DNA of 64,000 nt from Taxillus chinensis (GCA_023512835.1 CM042088.1:44594771-44658770); one strand, 5' to 3'; shown: positions 1 through 12,392, numbered from the stretch's first letter. The notes: generated by a model not told the origin, from the sequence alone. A program made the numbers and translations.

Positions 1-133
1 ATGATAGAACATGAGAAAAATAAACTTTAGGAGGAAAAGAAAAACACGGGAAACAAATATTGGAAGCAAAGACATTAAGACAAATAAGAGCATAAAGAAT
101 AAAATAATATTTTAAAAACAAAAGGAATTTCAC

Positions 134-3100
134 CTCAACAGCAGCATCAAACTGCAATAGCACTGGAATCGGGGAGCCAAGAGTAGGGGTTATGACACCT
201 GCTCTTTCACGAGTCTTATGGTCTAATACCTCCAATTTAAACAAAAGGCTCTCAAACCTGCAGTGACAAGCACAGGCAAACATAGAAAGTGACTAACAAA
301 CCACCATTCTATCTTTATTGCCAAATCATAAATATCTATTGAATATATCATTGCATAAAGTTCGAAGATAGATTTGCGTGACTAGATGCACTAAGCTTTA
401 CAAAAAATACTCATATAGGTCCCTTTACTTTAGTATCATTCAACATAGGGATTGCTAAAAAGTAACTTCCTTATTTATATCTCATAAAAACTCTAGTTTA
501 TTGAATTGTAGATAGCAGCTTGAGCAAAATAGGATAAAACAACAAACCATGTCTTGGACCCAAGAACTTGTATTTCTGATTTTGAAAGGTACATCTTCTA
601 TATCTCCAATATACATAACTTTTGTCATACTATAATCTGAGTCCCCATGCTGTATACCCGTCAAATTTCTAGGCTATTCAAATTATTTGCTTCACTACTA
701 GTCAGTGTGCTCAACGGTCTAAAGGGCATATGAGCAGCTCACGTCACTCAACATTCTCTCATCTTATCCTCCATGAAAGCTAACTTTAATTTACATAAAT
801 CCCCTCATTTATAATATTAGAACTTCCAAGTTTAACAACACATCCTTTGTTTGTGTTCATCAGTCCACCAAAACAAAATCATTTTTTTATCAGACCAAAA
901 CAAAAAACATCTTAAGTCCAAATTTCAAATTATTTTTTAATATAATTTAAATCAACCGTGCTAATGAAAACCAAATACAAATATAAACTAAAATAAAGAA
1001 AAGAAGCTAAAAAGGAACACGATGGATGGAGTCCTCCCAAGTCCCAACTACTGCTCGCTTAAAACAAGTATACACACTCAACATCCTACTGTTTCCAGTT
1101 ATTCTAAAGATCAACTTCTACAATAAATTAATATAAACTTTCACATTTTAAATAAAATCGATTGAATATTTTTGTCTTTGACAAGTAGAAATAATTATAT
1201 GAAAAAGAAAAAAAGAAAAAACTAGAGAATATTCAAATAATTTTACTTTTCAGACGTAAGAATTGTCTTTTCAGTGTTGAACTCTTGAAGCCAATCTTCA
1301 TCATCATTGTCCAAGTCATACTCAACAAATTCTCCGATCTCAGCACGAGCTAGGAATAGTTTCACAAATTTTAGCTTATGCTTGTGACTAGGTAAATAAA
1401 TTGCAAATCAGAATATATGGGATCCAGTCATCCACAAACCTCCTCTTCCACGCAAATACGATGTTGGTTGACTAAATGTGGAGGAGTAGTCCCTTTCATA
1501 TGTGTCTACAACAACAAACTCTGGAGTAGGTATTTCAGAAGCCACTTTCTTGCTTGGAATATGATGTACCTGAAAAACAAAAATTATGCCTTAAAAAATA
1601 TCCAAAAAAAGATTACCGACCCGGTTCAAATTTGATTAAAGCATGCTTGTATTCGGATTTAATTTAAACGAATCAAATACAAATATGGCCACATTCAATT
1701 CAATAAGGACCCATTTGATATGAATACTCAACTTTTTAAGTACTTTTATCAATTTATATTTATAATTATATATTTTAATTGTTTAAATTAATTATATAAT
1801 ATTTGCATAGCTCAAGAGCTATATGAATCTTATAAATTACACATATACATGGATTTAAGTATCATTGAACACAATTTTAATTTAATTTTCCTTTATTTTC
1901 TTCTAATAATAATAGTCTGATATAAGAAATTACGTGAATATGTAAAAATCCAATAATATTCAAATTCAATTCAATTTGATTTAAAATCCGATAAGATCCA
2001 TAATCAATTTGAAATAAATGAATCAAATATGAATATAGTCATATCCACACTGAATCTGATCTGTGGGCCTAACAAAAATCCTATTAATCAACTCAAAAAG
2101 AAGTGCAAATACATTTGTTTAAAACTCACATGCTTAAATTGATCTTACATTCCTAGATCACAATTTCTTATTTTTGTTAAAGTAACAATTAACAACAATA
2201 AAAAAGGAATGTTAGACCTTCTTTGTTATATGAAATATAGTGTTAGGCCAAAATAAAATAACATACACAGAAGCTCAGTGTCGCTGAGATAAGAATGTTA
2301 AGATGGATGTGTAGTACGATTATGATGAACAAGATTTATGAAGATATTCACCGTGTCGTTAGAGTATCTGATTGAAAACAAGATAGATAAAATCACTTAC
2401 GTTGGTTTGGCCATTTAGGACGTAAGCTAATGGATGCACCTGTTATGAAAATGAAAAAGATTAACATTAAACAAGGTAAAAAAATACTAAAAGTAACTTG
2501 AATGAAAGTGATAACAAAAGATATCAAATTACTAGATTTAGAAGAAGATATGGTAGATAATAAAAAAGTTTTGAAAAAGAAAAACCCATGTATTTGATCA
2601 AAAATAAACTTTCTACATGTCATTGTTCATATAGCTGATCTCATATAATTGAGATTAAAGTTTATTGGTTTGATTTGGTTTTAACAATTAACCGCAATGT
2701 AAGGCTACTGAAGCAATAATTACATGAGCTAAAAGTGTAAGAAAAAAAAGGCACCGACAAACACATGACCAATTGAAGATCATTAATCATAGCACAAATC
2801 AGAAAGAACAAAACCTTTGGCATTTATTAAACAAACTGCACTGCGAAGAAAAGTAAAATAAATACCTAATGCACCATGATAATTCACAAAACCCTAGCAG
2901 CAACAGTATGTTTGTAGGTATTAAATACGATATGAGTCCATTATGGGGATTTTCTTATGGTAACAACAAATATGGTGATCCAATCATAACCGTAAAACTT
3001 AATCCGCTTGGACAAAATAAAACATAGAATTGGTAGGAGTAATTCCTCTGCGTGTTGAATGATCAATGATCGTTAAAAATACCTAATCCATTGTGTTTAT

Positions 3101-3518
3101 TTTGACATTTTTCATGCCTCTCATATGACTCTTTTAAATTCTTTTTCATTTCCATTGCACAGTAATTGACAAACGAAAACCCTCAGTTTTAGTTTCAAGG
3201 GACAATATCAACCAAGGAGCATATACATGCATAATTGCGGGCAGGACACACGCCCATGTGATAGACACAGTAAACATGCAATATAAACCGAACCAAGTGA
3301 AGACCATGAAACATAATTGTAGGGAAATTGGGAAATGAATGAGGAACGCCCACCTCGTTATCGGTGTCGGCAGCGGCGAGACGGAGGACTTGGGAGTTGC
3401 GGGTGGAGGCAGTGGGAGGGACGTCCTCGAAATCCTCGAAATCTTTGACGGATTTCACAATAGGTAGCTTCTTGTGGATGTCGAGAGGTCGAGGCCTGAA
3501 TGAGGGCCTACTACTCAT
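134..3518 (-). CDS. EPL1: Enhancer of polycomb-like protein (EPL1), N-terminal half, gene runs off left edge
   Basis: Four coding exons are readable on the minus strand: 3354-3518, 1440-1569, 1247-1349 and 134-257. All have GT/AG borders, and the frame is continuous for 174 codons. The start is the ATG at 3518, which opens MSSRPSFRPRPLDIHKKLP, the conserved plant EPL1 N-terminus. Later exons carry SYLRGRGARAEIGEFVEYDL and then LDHKTRERAGVITPTLGSP, so this is the EPcA domain. In yeast and animals the family is a scaffold subunit of the NuA4 histone acetyltransferase complex (Epl1/EPC1), and plant homologues are assigned to the same nuclear complex. The first intron (1570-3353) is long and AT-rich. 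The 3' exons lie beyond base 1. No disabling change is visible in the part present. Family assignment is strong; exon edges are inferred by eye. Confidence 0.88.
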
Positions 3519-3740
3519 CGCACCTCTGTTGTTGCTTCAAATAGCTGGTCTAATCCCAAAGGGAGAGGGACGTTGCAGAGAGTGATATGAGGATTAGGGT
3601 TTCGAAAGGCGTGTCTGCGAAGGAGAACCACAAGCCCGGGTACGCAGGGAGGGATGGAAGTGGGTCGGGTAACCGTCTTTGGAGAGCTGATTCTTTTTTT
3701 TTTTCTTTGTTTTTTTTTTCTCATCTGCTAATGTATACTG
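3519..3740 (-). promoter_or_regulatory. EPL1 5' UTR and proximal promoter
   Basis: The sequence directly upstream of the EPL1 ATG is moderately GC-rich. It is followed by a poly-pyrimidine stretch (T runs at about 3690-3720 on the plus strand, so A-rich on the transcribed strand). No clear TATA box is seen. The extent is inferred from position only. Confidence 0.35.
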
Positions 3741-5824
3741 AACTCTCATATTATTAATTATTTAAATTTAAAATTTAATATTTGTATATAGACTATAAAC
3801 AGTAATATATGTGGCAACTTTTAATATTTGAAAACTAAAAATATGAAAATATACATAATTATCTGGAAAAAAATAGACAAACAAAAACATTTTAATTTTG
3901 TTAAAGTAAGTATATATTAACCGCCCGTAAAAATTCAGACAATAGTTAGATAATGGAAGAAAATGTAGATATTTACCTAATTTGATTACTCTATATGATT
4001 AATTAGTACTTATTAGACTCGAATGTGAAAGTATTATTTATTCATTAGTGTGGATAGTGAATGACAAAATAAATCATGTGATATTTGTAATATAAGGATA
4101 TCACACTATCTCATTTAAATCTTTTTTTTTTTTTTAAAGAAAGTTTCAAAATTATAAATAAAAATTACATTACATCATACCCTATAAATTTTCATATATT
4201 AGATATTAGGAATAGAATTTCTACAATAAATATGCATACTTACTTGAAAATCTACTATAGATTTTGTAAACGTTTAAAAAATAATATCTTATTATATAAA
4301 TATAAAGGTGAGAGCTAAAAAAGAATAAATTGTAAATAAAAGACGGAGGAAAATAATTAATAATTATTTGAAAAATATTAATTTATTACATAAAAATGAA
4401 CTAGAGGATGCTATCTGTGAGGTTTTTTAAAGATCTCAAAATATTTAAAATATGAAGCTATTGTGGATACTTCAATATGGCTTCAAGTGTGCTTTTAGTC
4501 ACACAATTATAGAGAGATTAAATAATGAAAACACCGTTGATTATAAAATTTATTCAAAATGAATACTACTATCCAAAACCCAATTTTTATGTCAAATCAT
4601 ATAGTAATTTAATAAAATACACACATGATTCAGTCATATTAAATAAATGGCCATAGCACATGTATTTGATCTTCCAAGCCTATACATATTTGATGGGAAA
4701 ACTATACTATTGTATAATAATGAACCTCTTATTGATGCAATGATAGTGCCAACAAATATGAGAGAAAGCTAAGTGGAAAGTAGGGGATGGGTAAAAAAAG
4801 GTCTATACATATTCAACCTTGAAGGATAATCTTTTCACACTTTATGTCAATAGGACGTAAAAGCATACACTTCGAAACATAAGGCATAAGAATAGAGATG
4901 GAAACAGGTAAGCCAATTTGAAGAGTACTTATTCCCAACAACAATATGTTTAATATAATACTTTAATTGGACAATTAAATATGTTTTTAATTTTTATTTT
5001 ATTATTATTTTACTATAATTACTGTAGTAAAATTTTATTCAAATAAAAATAAAAATTAAACCGTTTAAAACATTTTTAATAATCACATGCATGCTTTCAT
5101 GATATATTAATCACATTTAAGTGCATTATAGGTTAAATGATATAATGTGACTTGGAAATTACAACTAACTCAAGAATGCATTAACCAACACTGGCTAAAA
5201 TAAAAGTTATCGGTTATAATAAAAGCTTTTGCATATATTTCTTTCCTAAAATGGAGTTGAATATAAGAAATAAATAGAAAATTCATATATTTATGAAATT
5301 ATGGATTTTTAAATGATTATGATAAATATAAGTGAAAAAAGAATATGTTAAAATAAATAAAACTTTAAAATAAAATTTTAATAAATATATTTTTTAAACT
5401 AAAATCTAGAGAAAAAAATAGGTACAATGTGAATACTGTATTGATTGTAAAATGATTTAAGTAAAAGATATAACACTGCTGACTTTTAGAGCATCAGGTG
5501 GTGCTGCCTTTATAAATTTTTAGTTAAATTTGCTTATATGAAACAATATGAGTCACAAATTATATTCGAGAGATCTGTGTTTTCAATACAAACTTTATTA
5601 AAACCCAAACATCAAGACACCAACTATCTGAATTTGGTTAAATTTATCGAGACACCAAGTTAAATTTGTTCTGTTTGGAAAAATCAAAAACTTCTTTTAT
5701 TCATAAATAAAACTTTTGTGATATCAATTTTACATCAATCAGTCTATTGTTACATAAAATTTAATTTGTTGCAACAATTTTGGGAAGAAAAAAAAACACA
5801 CACACACCCCCTCAATAATTCTCG
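3741..5824. other. AT-rich intergenic spacer, no gene seen
   Basis: About 2 kb of very AT-rich DNA lies between EPL1 and the next gene. No open frame resembles a known protein and no RNA gene was recognised. Scattered A/T homopolymers only. The last few hundred bases before 5825 are presumably the 3' UTR and downstream region of the minus-strand gene at 5825-6736. Confidence 0.6.
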
Positions 5825-6736
5825 TCACCAACTCAGCGCCGCCTGCAACCAGACCTTCTTCATTTGCAGCTCCGCGCTCTCCCCAGACGAGCAGTCCGCC
5901 TTGGCCAAGCAGAAATGCGTGCACGCTCCGAACGCCGACAGCACCCGGCATGTCTTCAGCACATAACACGCGCCTCCGTCCGCCGCCCCCTGTCCCTGGA
6001 TCAACAGCCCCCACAGCCTGGTCGCCGTCGCTGCCGTGTTCTGCGACATATCGGCGCTGCTGTCGTCGGAGTTATCGGATAATAGATACCTGCCCTGTTG
6101 CGGTGCGTTGTTGAGTTCTTCGACCAAGATGATGCCATTAGGGGCTATGTCCGTTCCTTGCTCCCACCTTCGAGTGATCTGAGACCAGCTATCTGGTTCG
6201 GCCTTCTCCGTCACCAGCCTCACCCCACAGGTGTTCGACGAAACTCCTGAACCGATTCCGTCGCTGTAGATGCGCACCAGCAGCGGCGCTTCTCCGACGT
6301 TCCTCACAATCTGCAGAACCGAATTCAATTCGCGCATCAGAGCGCTGAGGAATATTTACACACATTATATATCCAAAATCAAGAGAGACGGCGATGAATC
6401 AATCACCTCGGTGACGGAGTGCTTCATCCACCGGTCAAGATCTGTGGTGACCTCGCCCTCACCAATGATCTTTCTGGTTTGGTTGGCAGGGACGGTCGCT
6501 TCTTCGCGAGAGGTGGTGAGAACCGAAGGGACTAGCCGAGGCGATCCGACGGAGGTGGCTCTGGCGACCGGAGAACGGCCGGATCTGACCGTCCGCATCG
6601 ACGTACAGTGATTCCGGGGGAGCTTCTTCCGGATGGACGAGGACTTGAGGAGGATCCGACGGCCCCGCTGCTCCGCCGAGGAGGAGAAGGAGGCGAGCGA
6701 GGTCCCGGGGTTGGGTGCTACCAGCGACGACGCCAT
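5825..6736 (-). CDS. Plant-specific protein of unknown function (DUF7804-like), probably plastid-targeted
   Basis: There are two exons: 6407-6736 (110 codons) and 5825-6310 (161 codons plus stop), joined at GAG|GTGATT and CTGCAG|ATTGTG. The predicted protein has 271 aa. The start is the ATG at 6736; the frame stays open further upstream but contains no other ATG. Residues 1-90 are Ser/Arg-rich with few acids, which looks like a chloroplast transit peptide. The conserved core begins at DLDRWMKHSVTE and continues as IVRNVGEAPLLVRIYSD across the junction. It then has RRWEQGTDIAPNGIILVEEL and ends with a Cys-rich block, YVLKTCRVLSAFGACTHFCL. I recognise this layout from uncharacterised plant proteins; the DUF7804 label is from memory and may be wrong. 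No enzyme motif is evident. Exon 1 is strongly GC-rich. Confidence 0.72.
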
Positions 6737-7030
6737 CGAGAGGGGCGTGGCCGGCGAGATAGGAGCTCCGATCGGGTTCCCGACGCCGGAGAAGGTGATC
6801 AACGGCTGTCCATGCTAACGGCGATTGTTGGTTTGCGATGACGGTTTGGTTATTGTCGGTCCGTCGTCGAAGAGGTGTGTGTGGGGTGTTATAATGCGGA
6901 CGTCCGACGTGGCGGGGGCGCCCCGCCCCCCGCAGCGACCACGCTTCTGCGCGCGCCAGGACCGTGGAGAGCCGGTGGGAGTGATGGGCCACGTCAGCTA
7001 CAAGTGCCACGCCGGACTCCATGCACCTAT
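6737..7030 (-). promoter_or_regulatory. GC-rich promoter / 5' UTR of the 5825-6736 gene
   Basis: GC-rich sequence upstream of the ATG contains several CACGTC/GACGTGG-type ACGT cores, for example near 6901-6910 and 6990-6996. It ends at a T-run (7032-7051 on the plus strand). A diverged second copy of the 6820-7020 part lies at about 9205-9870. Confidence 0.4.
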
Positions 7031-9204
7031 CTTTTTTTTTTTTTTTTTTTTAAATTTTATTTATTATATGTTTAGAGGCAGGTATCTAACATTTATTGAA
7101 TACACTACATAGTCGAACCTAAAAGACATAAAAACAAAACCAAGTTATAAAACAGTATATGTATGTGTTTATTATTTTTTGTTTAGTCTTTTACAGTGAT
7201 GATTTACATGATGAATTGATAATCAATGACAGACTCGCACAGCCGCACACGTACAAAAAGTTTTTTTTTTTTTTTTGTAAAATAATTATGCGCTTACCTT
7301 CTATTTTATAGATGTAATGCAATATAATTTGTAGTGGTTTTTTAAGCCACTGATTTAATAAGATGAAAGCTATGAAGGATCGAGGACATTGAAGAATCCC
7401 CGAAGACAACCAAACAAGACTTAAGTGATAATTAGATCATAAACACTTAATTTATGTGAAAATGCTTGTAATTATTGTTATTCGAACTTTGTATTAGTTA
7501 GTACTCATAATTCCTTAATATGAGATTTTTTTTTTCCAACTTTGTGTGTGTGTGCGCGCGTGTTCAAATTATTGATGTATTCAAAAAATTCATCACAATA
7601 TACCTCCATTATATGTTGTTCTTAGGTATCTAGTGACATAAAGTTCTCTTCATGCTATACCAATTTACCCAGTGACAATGTACTGACAGGTTTTTTTTCC
7701 TCTTCCAATTGCTCCTGACTTTTATGGTTCTAATTTTAAATTTGAATAAATTTAAATTACGTCATAGAATTTCAATCATATTTATAATAAAGTTAAATAT
7801 TAATTTTAGAATACACTAATGCTTACATACCCATGGCAGCTGGGTAGTTGATGTCTTATTTTATGTTTGTAAAAGAAGAATGGCTAGCTGTAATGTGTTG
7901 TAATGAGAAGATGTTGAATTGGTATACTTTTAAATTCAGTTACTTTTATAATTATAAAGTTCTTAATTTCAACTAAAGCTTTTTGTTCTTTAAAGGTTAA
8001 ACAATTGATACTTTGTCATATGATTCTAGTAGATTTATTATTACTGCTCACAACAATTCACAAATATATTTTATCTTATATTTGTAAAAAAACTTGAGTA
8101 AGTCATACTTGTACTTGATTAATATTTAACTGTCAAAAGCAAATAACAACCATAAGTGACATAAAAACATCATTAGGTTTAATTTATTTATTTCTTTTTT
8201 GGAAATGAATAAGACACCTATTAATTATAATTTATTTATTTTCTTAAAACTTTTTATATCTTATTATTTATTTCTATCTCTATTTATTTATCGCTGTCTA
8301 CCATGAGAACATCATCCTATTATTGTTTTCTATTAATAAAATTATGAAGAGTCTCACAATTCAAATTAAATAAGGACATTTTAGTAACTTACAATAATTA
8401 TTTAATACATTTGTAATAGAAAAATGAATGGGCAAACAAAGAGTTAGAGCAGAAATTGATATTGAGATGGAGTTTGAAAGAAAAATTAAGGGTACATTTG
8501 TTTTATTTGTTTTTTGTTTTTATTTTTTAAATATGATAGTTATTTTTGAGAACATAAAATTAAAAAACTAAAAATATTTTTATATTTTAGGTCCCAAAGA
8601 ATGATTTTTTTAAAATTTTATATTTTTTTACTTAAAAACAATTATCATATTTTGTACACGAAAACAAAAGAAAATAATAAAATAAACATGTCTTAATATT
8701 TCTGTCTTATTAAAAAATTACCATTTTGTAAAATAGCTGATTGGACATTCTATTTTAAATATGCATATGAAACTTGATTTTACAACATAATTAACAAGTA
8801 ATGATAGATAAATATAATATATATATATATAGTTACAATTAAAATTTATAATTTTAGTATATATATATATATTATAATTTTTTTATCCTCTTCAATAACA
8901 AATTTAATGTGTTGATATATATATATTATTTGCAGGGATACATCGCATCTTGCACCTTTCATGTAAGCTTATTTCGAAGAGTATGAGATGGGAGAGATGG
9001 TGGTTTTTTTTTTTTTAAAACCCACCCCTCTTCCAGTTCCACCCTATCGTTATCTCATGAGGGCACTTATTGCAGCTCCAAAGGTTCACAGTGATCACCT
9101 CTTTCAACATCTGTAATCCGATACATGTGACGTGGTTGGACTAATAAACAAAATGTTAATAATATATATATATATATATAGGACTCCGTTTTAGTGGGGG
9201 AACT
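7031..9204. other. AT-rich intergenic spacer, no gene seen
   Basis: Low-complexity AT-rich DNA with T homopolymers at about 7032-7051 and 7261-7277. Short AT dinucleotide tracts lie near 8815-8830, 8860-8872 and 9162-9180. No coding similarity was recognised on either strand. Confidence 0.6.
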
Positions 9205-9870
9205 GCAGGTTGTTGGTCCGTTGCCTGGTTCGTCGTGTTATAAATTATAGAGGTGTAAAATAGACCGTCGGTCTGTGGACTAGTCTGTGGTCCGTGCGGA
9301 CCGGAGCGGATTGGATCAGAGAAAATCTGGTCTATTACTAAACGGACTGGTCCGTTTAGGCTCGGTCCATGTGGACTAAATCCGTGCGGACACAGACCAA
9401 TCCGCGGACCGGCCTTTTTATTTTTTAAAAATAATTTTTTTAAAACTATTATATACTTTACTTAATATATTAGTACCTATAGCATAAATCTATTAATTTT
9501 AAAATAAATATTTAAAAATATAAACTATAAATATAATTTTTAAATTAAAATTTTAAATTATTTTAAATAAAATTAACTTATAATAAGTTTTTAAATAAAT
9601 AAATATGGACAGGTCCGTGTTCGCATGTGGACCGGATCAGACTAGAAAAATTCTGATCCATTAAAAGTACGGACTCGCCGCACCGGATCAGACCGGACCG
9701 TTTTACATCCCTAATAAATTATAATGGGACGTGTGACGTGGCGGGACTCGCCGCACCTCCGCAGGCGACCACGCTTCTGCGCGTGAGCTGCGCGCGCGGA
9801 TACCGTGGAGAGGAACTGTGGAGTGATGTGCCACGTCGGACTCCGCCCCTGCCACGAACCGTGCACGTGG
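9205..9870. repeat. Diverged duplicate of the 5825-6736 gene's promoter, split by a small hAT element
   Basis: The sequence 9720-9870 parallels 6885-7020. Both contain a GACGTGGCGG-like block, then CGACCACGCTTCTGCGCG, ACCGTGGAGAG, GGAGTGATG and GCCACGTC in the same order. The left part (about 9205-9240) resembles 6830-6890. The two halves are separated by the element at 9248-9713. No coding exon of the gene accompanies the copy. Confidence 0.65.
9248..9713. mobile_element. Non-autonomous hAT element (466 bp) with 8-bp target duplication
   Basis: The ends are imperfect terminal inverted repeats: left TAGAGGTGTAAAATAGACCG, right (reverse complement) TAGGGATGTAAAACGGTCCG. They are flanked by an identical 8-bp direct repeat, ATAAATTA, at 9240-9247 and 9714-9721, which is the hAT hallmark. 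The subterminal regions are dense in GGACCG/CGGTCC motifs, which could be transposase-binding arrays. The centre is AT-rich and has no coding capacity. Confidence 0.82.
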
Positions 9871-9898
9871 TGGTGCTAACCAGTAGCCAGTCAAGTTG

Positions 9899-10062
9899 TT
9901 GCGTGGACGGTGAGATGTGAGCGGTTAAAGAAATTGTTATTTGTCATATGTTTATCATATGTTGCGTGGAAGGTGAGATGTGTGTGGTTAAAGAAATTGT
10001 TATTTGTCATATGTTTGTCATATGTTGCGTGGAAGGTGAGAGATGTGTGGTTAAAGAAATTG
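9899..10062. repeat. 63-bp tandem repeat, about 2.6 copies
   Basis: The unit starts TTGCGTGGA and recurs at 9899, 9962 and 10025. Each copy carries GGTTAAAGAAATTGT, and the first two also carry TTTGTCATATGTTT. The copies are nearly identical, so the expansion looks recent. Confidence 0.85.
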
Positions 10063-10614
10063 TACCGGCTAAAGCTTAAATTTAACTAAAAAATAATTAA
10101 TATTTTAAAAATAACTTCACATGGCTCTATATTAAATTTAAAATAAATATTTATATAATTAACTCGTGATATTTTTATATAATCGGGATTGAAGAGTTAT
10201 AATTTTTTTTTTCTCGATGAATGATGAATTAATAGACTATCACATCGTCATAGTTATCCAAAGATTATTCAATCACCTAACTACTTTTAAATTTAACTAT
10301 CGCCGCTCGTTTTTCAATGTTTTTCAATGTTTTTCAACCACGCCTGTCCTCTATCTCGTTTTTCAACCATCGCCGTCCCCGTCCGACCGTCCAAACCGAC
10401 CGCCTGTCGCCGCTCGTTCCCACCATGGATCTTAGCCTTCCCCGACAACGAGCATCTGGAGCAACCATGGATCTCCGCCCTTTCACCGCAGACAAAATAA
10501 TAGGTAAATGTCATCAAATACACGATACACTAATAATTGCAATAAAATAAATTTATAACAACCATACACTAAAATATATTACTCATAAAACCCCTCGTTA
10601 ATAGTCATATATAT
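10063..10614. other. Intergenic DNA, no supported gene
   Basis: This stretch contains a locally repeated TTTTTCAATG/TTTTTCAACCA motif (about 10308-10370) and a short GC-richer patch (10370-10490). The open frames are short and match nothing I recognise. Confidence 0.5.
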
Positions 10615-10745
10615 TTATAACGAGAAGGTCCTCATCCCTTCCATTGGCAACGAGGTCCTCAAGGCCGTCGTCGCCTACTTCAACGCCGATCAACTCGTCA
10701 CTGATCGCCCTTGTCCATGAGAGCCTCATCTGTCGATGCTGATGT
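10615..10745 (+). pseudogene. Prohibitin gene fragment
   Basis: One frame reads PSIGNEVLKAVVAYFNADQL, close to a conserved stretch of prohibitin (PHB/SPFH family, inner mitochondrial membrane ring complex). It then continues in another frame as ALVHESLICR, matching the residues that normally follow a short distance later. A small deletion and frameshift separate the two parts, and stop codons follow. Nothing recognisable flanks it, so it is an isolated, dead exon scrap. Confidence 0.72.
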
Positions 10746-11443
10746 TAGATCAGGCTAAGAATTGCTAATGAGCCTAATTTGCCTCATCCATCGGCCGTCA
10801 CAGAGAATAACCATCGATTATTTTAGTCACTGCTAAACGAAACAAGATCCATAATTCTTATTTTATTTTAAAATAATATTTAGCTGTTTTTTTCTTCATA
10901 TTTTAGTTATTATTTAATTAAATTTGACTAATAATATAAATATAATTTATACTAGAGGGTATATAACTATGACTATTAACCCAGGCTCAACTAACCGAGG
11001 ATCGTGTGTTTCGTAATCGGTATACATCATTTCAAACTCTTCGTAAACACACAAACTATTAGTATCAACTAATACTTTGTGTTTATTATAATTTCTTCTT
11101 GGTTAATAGAGATGATATTTTGTGTGAATGTACTTGTGAATAAAATTAAAATTTTATACTTTAAAATTTTAATTAAATAATTAAATATTAAATTTATGAA
11201 AATATAATTGTAAAATTATTTTAAAACTTAATTATAAATATTAATTGTATATTTAGTTTTCATCATCATTCCTATTTGATTTTTTTTTTAAATAATTTCA
11301 AATAAGACATATAATCGCATTGCTACCTTTGCTATAGCTAATTTAGTGCTACATCATATTTGAAAAAGGAAATACAAATGATGAGTTAAAATTATTTTTA
11401 TTAAATTATAAATAGATGAATATATTAATTAATTTAGTGTGTG
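10746..11443. other. AT-rich intergenic spacer, no gene seen
   Basis: Nothing beyond AT-rich sequence and short T/A runs is recognisable here. Confidence 0.5.
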
Positions 11444-11446
11444 TAA

Positions 11447-11828
11447 GAGCATCCATCAACTTTAACATCATTATTCTTATTTTGGAGATAAATAATGTAT
11501 AATTTATTTATTTTTCAAAAACATTAAATATCTCATTTTCTATTTCTATCTACATTTTATTCTTTAATTTATTTTGTGCTATTTCCTTTCTCTTTCTTTC
11601 ATTTATTATCACCAATCAAAAGTTTACAAGTATAATAACATATATTAAAAAATTATAAGAAAAACATTTAGGGATGAATAGTAAATTCCTAAATATAGAA
11701 ATTTGCTATTCATTTATATTTTTATATTCTATTTTAGGAAACCTAATGTAGATGAGTTTTTGATAAATTTGTATATTTTTTTACATTATAGAAAAAATTT
11801 GATTATACTAAACCTATTGTGAATGCTC
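11447..11828. mobile_element. Tourist-like (PIF/Harbinger) MITE
   Basis: The ends are inverted: GAGCATCCATCA on the left and, read on the opposite strand, GAGCATTCACAA on the right. They are flanked by the trinucleotide TAA at 11444-11446 and 11829-11831. A 3-bp TAA target duplication with short inverted repeats and no coding content fits a Tourist-like MITE of 382 bp. Confidence 0.6.
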
Positions 11829-11831
11829 TAA

Positions 11832-12227
11832 GTACCTTTATTAGAATTCAAACGATGGTACATTAGAAACCAAATTTACTAATTATAATATGATAGGAAA
11901 ATTTTGGCTAAGCATGTGGTAACAATTAATCATGTGCTTATGGGAAAGGGTCTTGTTTTAGAAAAAAAAATAAAATAAAATCAGATGACTATATTAGTTT
12001 AGAGATACAACATTATTTTTTAAAGTTAAATTTATTTATTTTAAAAATAATAATAAATAGCATTATTTTAAATTTAACATTTAATATTCAACTTTTGAAT
12101 AATTATATTTTTTTATTATTTTTTTCTTTCAATTTTCACCCCTATTTTCTCTCTTCTTTATATTTATTTAAAAGAAATAATATTTTAATCTAATAATAAA
12201 AAAAGATTAAAGATTAAAGTAAAGACA
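11832..12227. other. AT-rich spacer, no gene seen
   Basis: Low-complexity AT-rich sequence leading into the AAT microsatellite. Nothing else was recognised. Confidence 0.5.
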
Positions 12228-12228
12228 C

Positions 12229-12279
<51 letters not shown>

Positions 12280-12392
12280 CATAATAATAATAATAATCAG
12301 AATAATAATAATAATCATAATAATAATAATAATAATAATAATAATCATAATAATAATAATAATCATAATCATAATAATAATCATAATAATAA
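12228..12392. repeat. (AAT)n microsatellite, interrupted
   Basis: A long run of AAT/ATA triplets with interspersed TCA variants covers about 165 bp, just beyond the 3' end of RSH1. Confidence 0.95.

Noticed and set aside
1417..1635. 72-codon plus-strand frame
   Set aside because: Antisense of EPL1 exon 2.
6459..7022. 187-codon frame on the minus strand overlapping the unknown-protein gene
   Set aside because: It runs through the promoter and overlaps exon 1 in another frame; no family resemblance.
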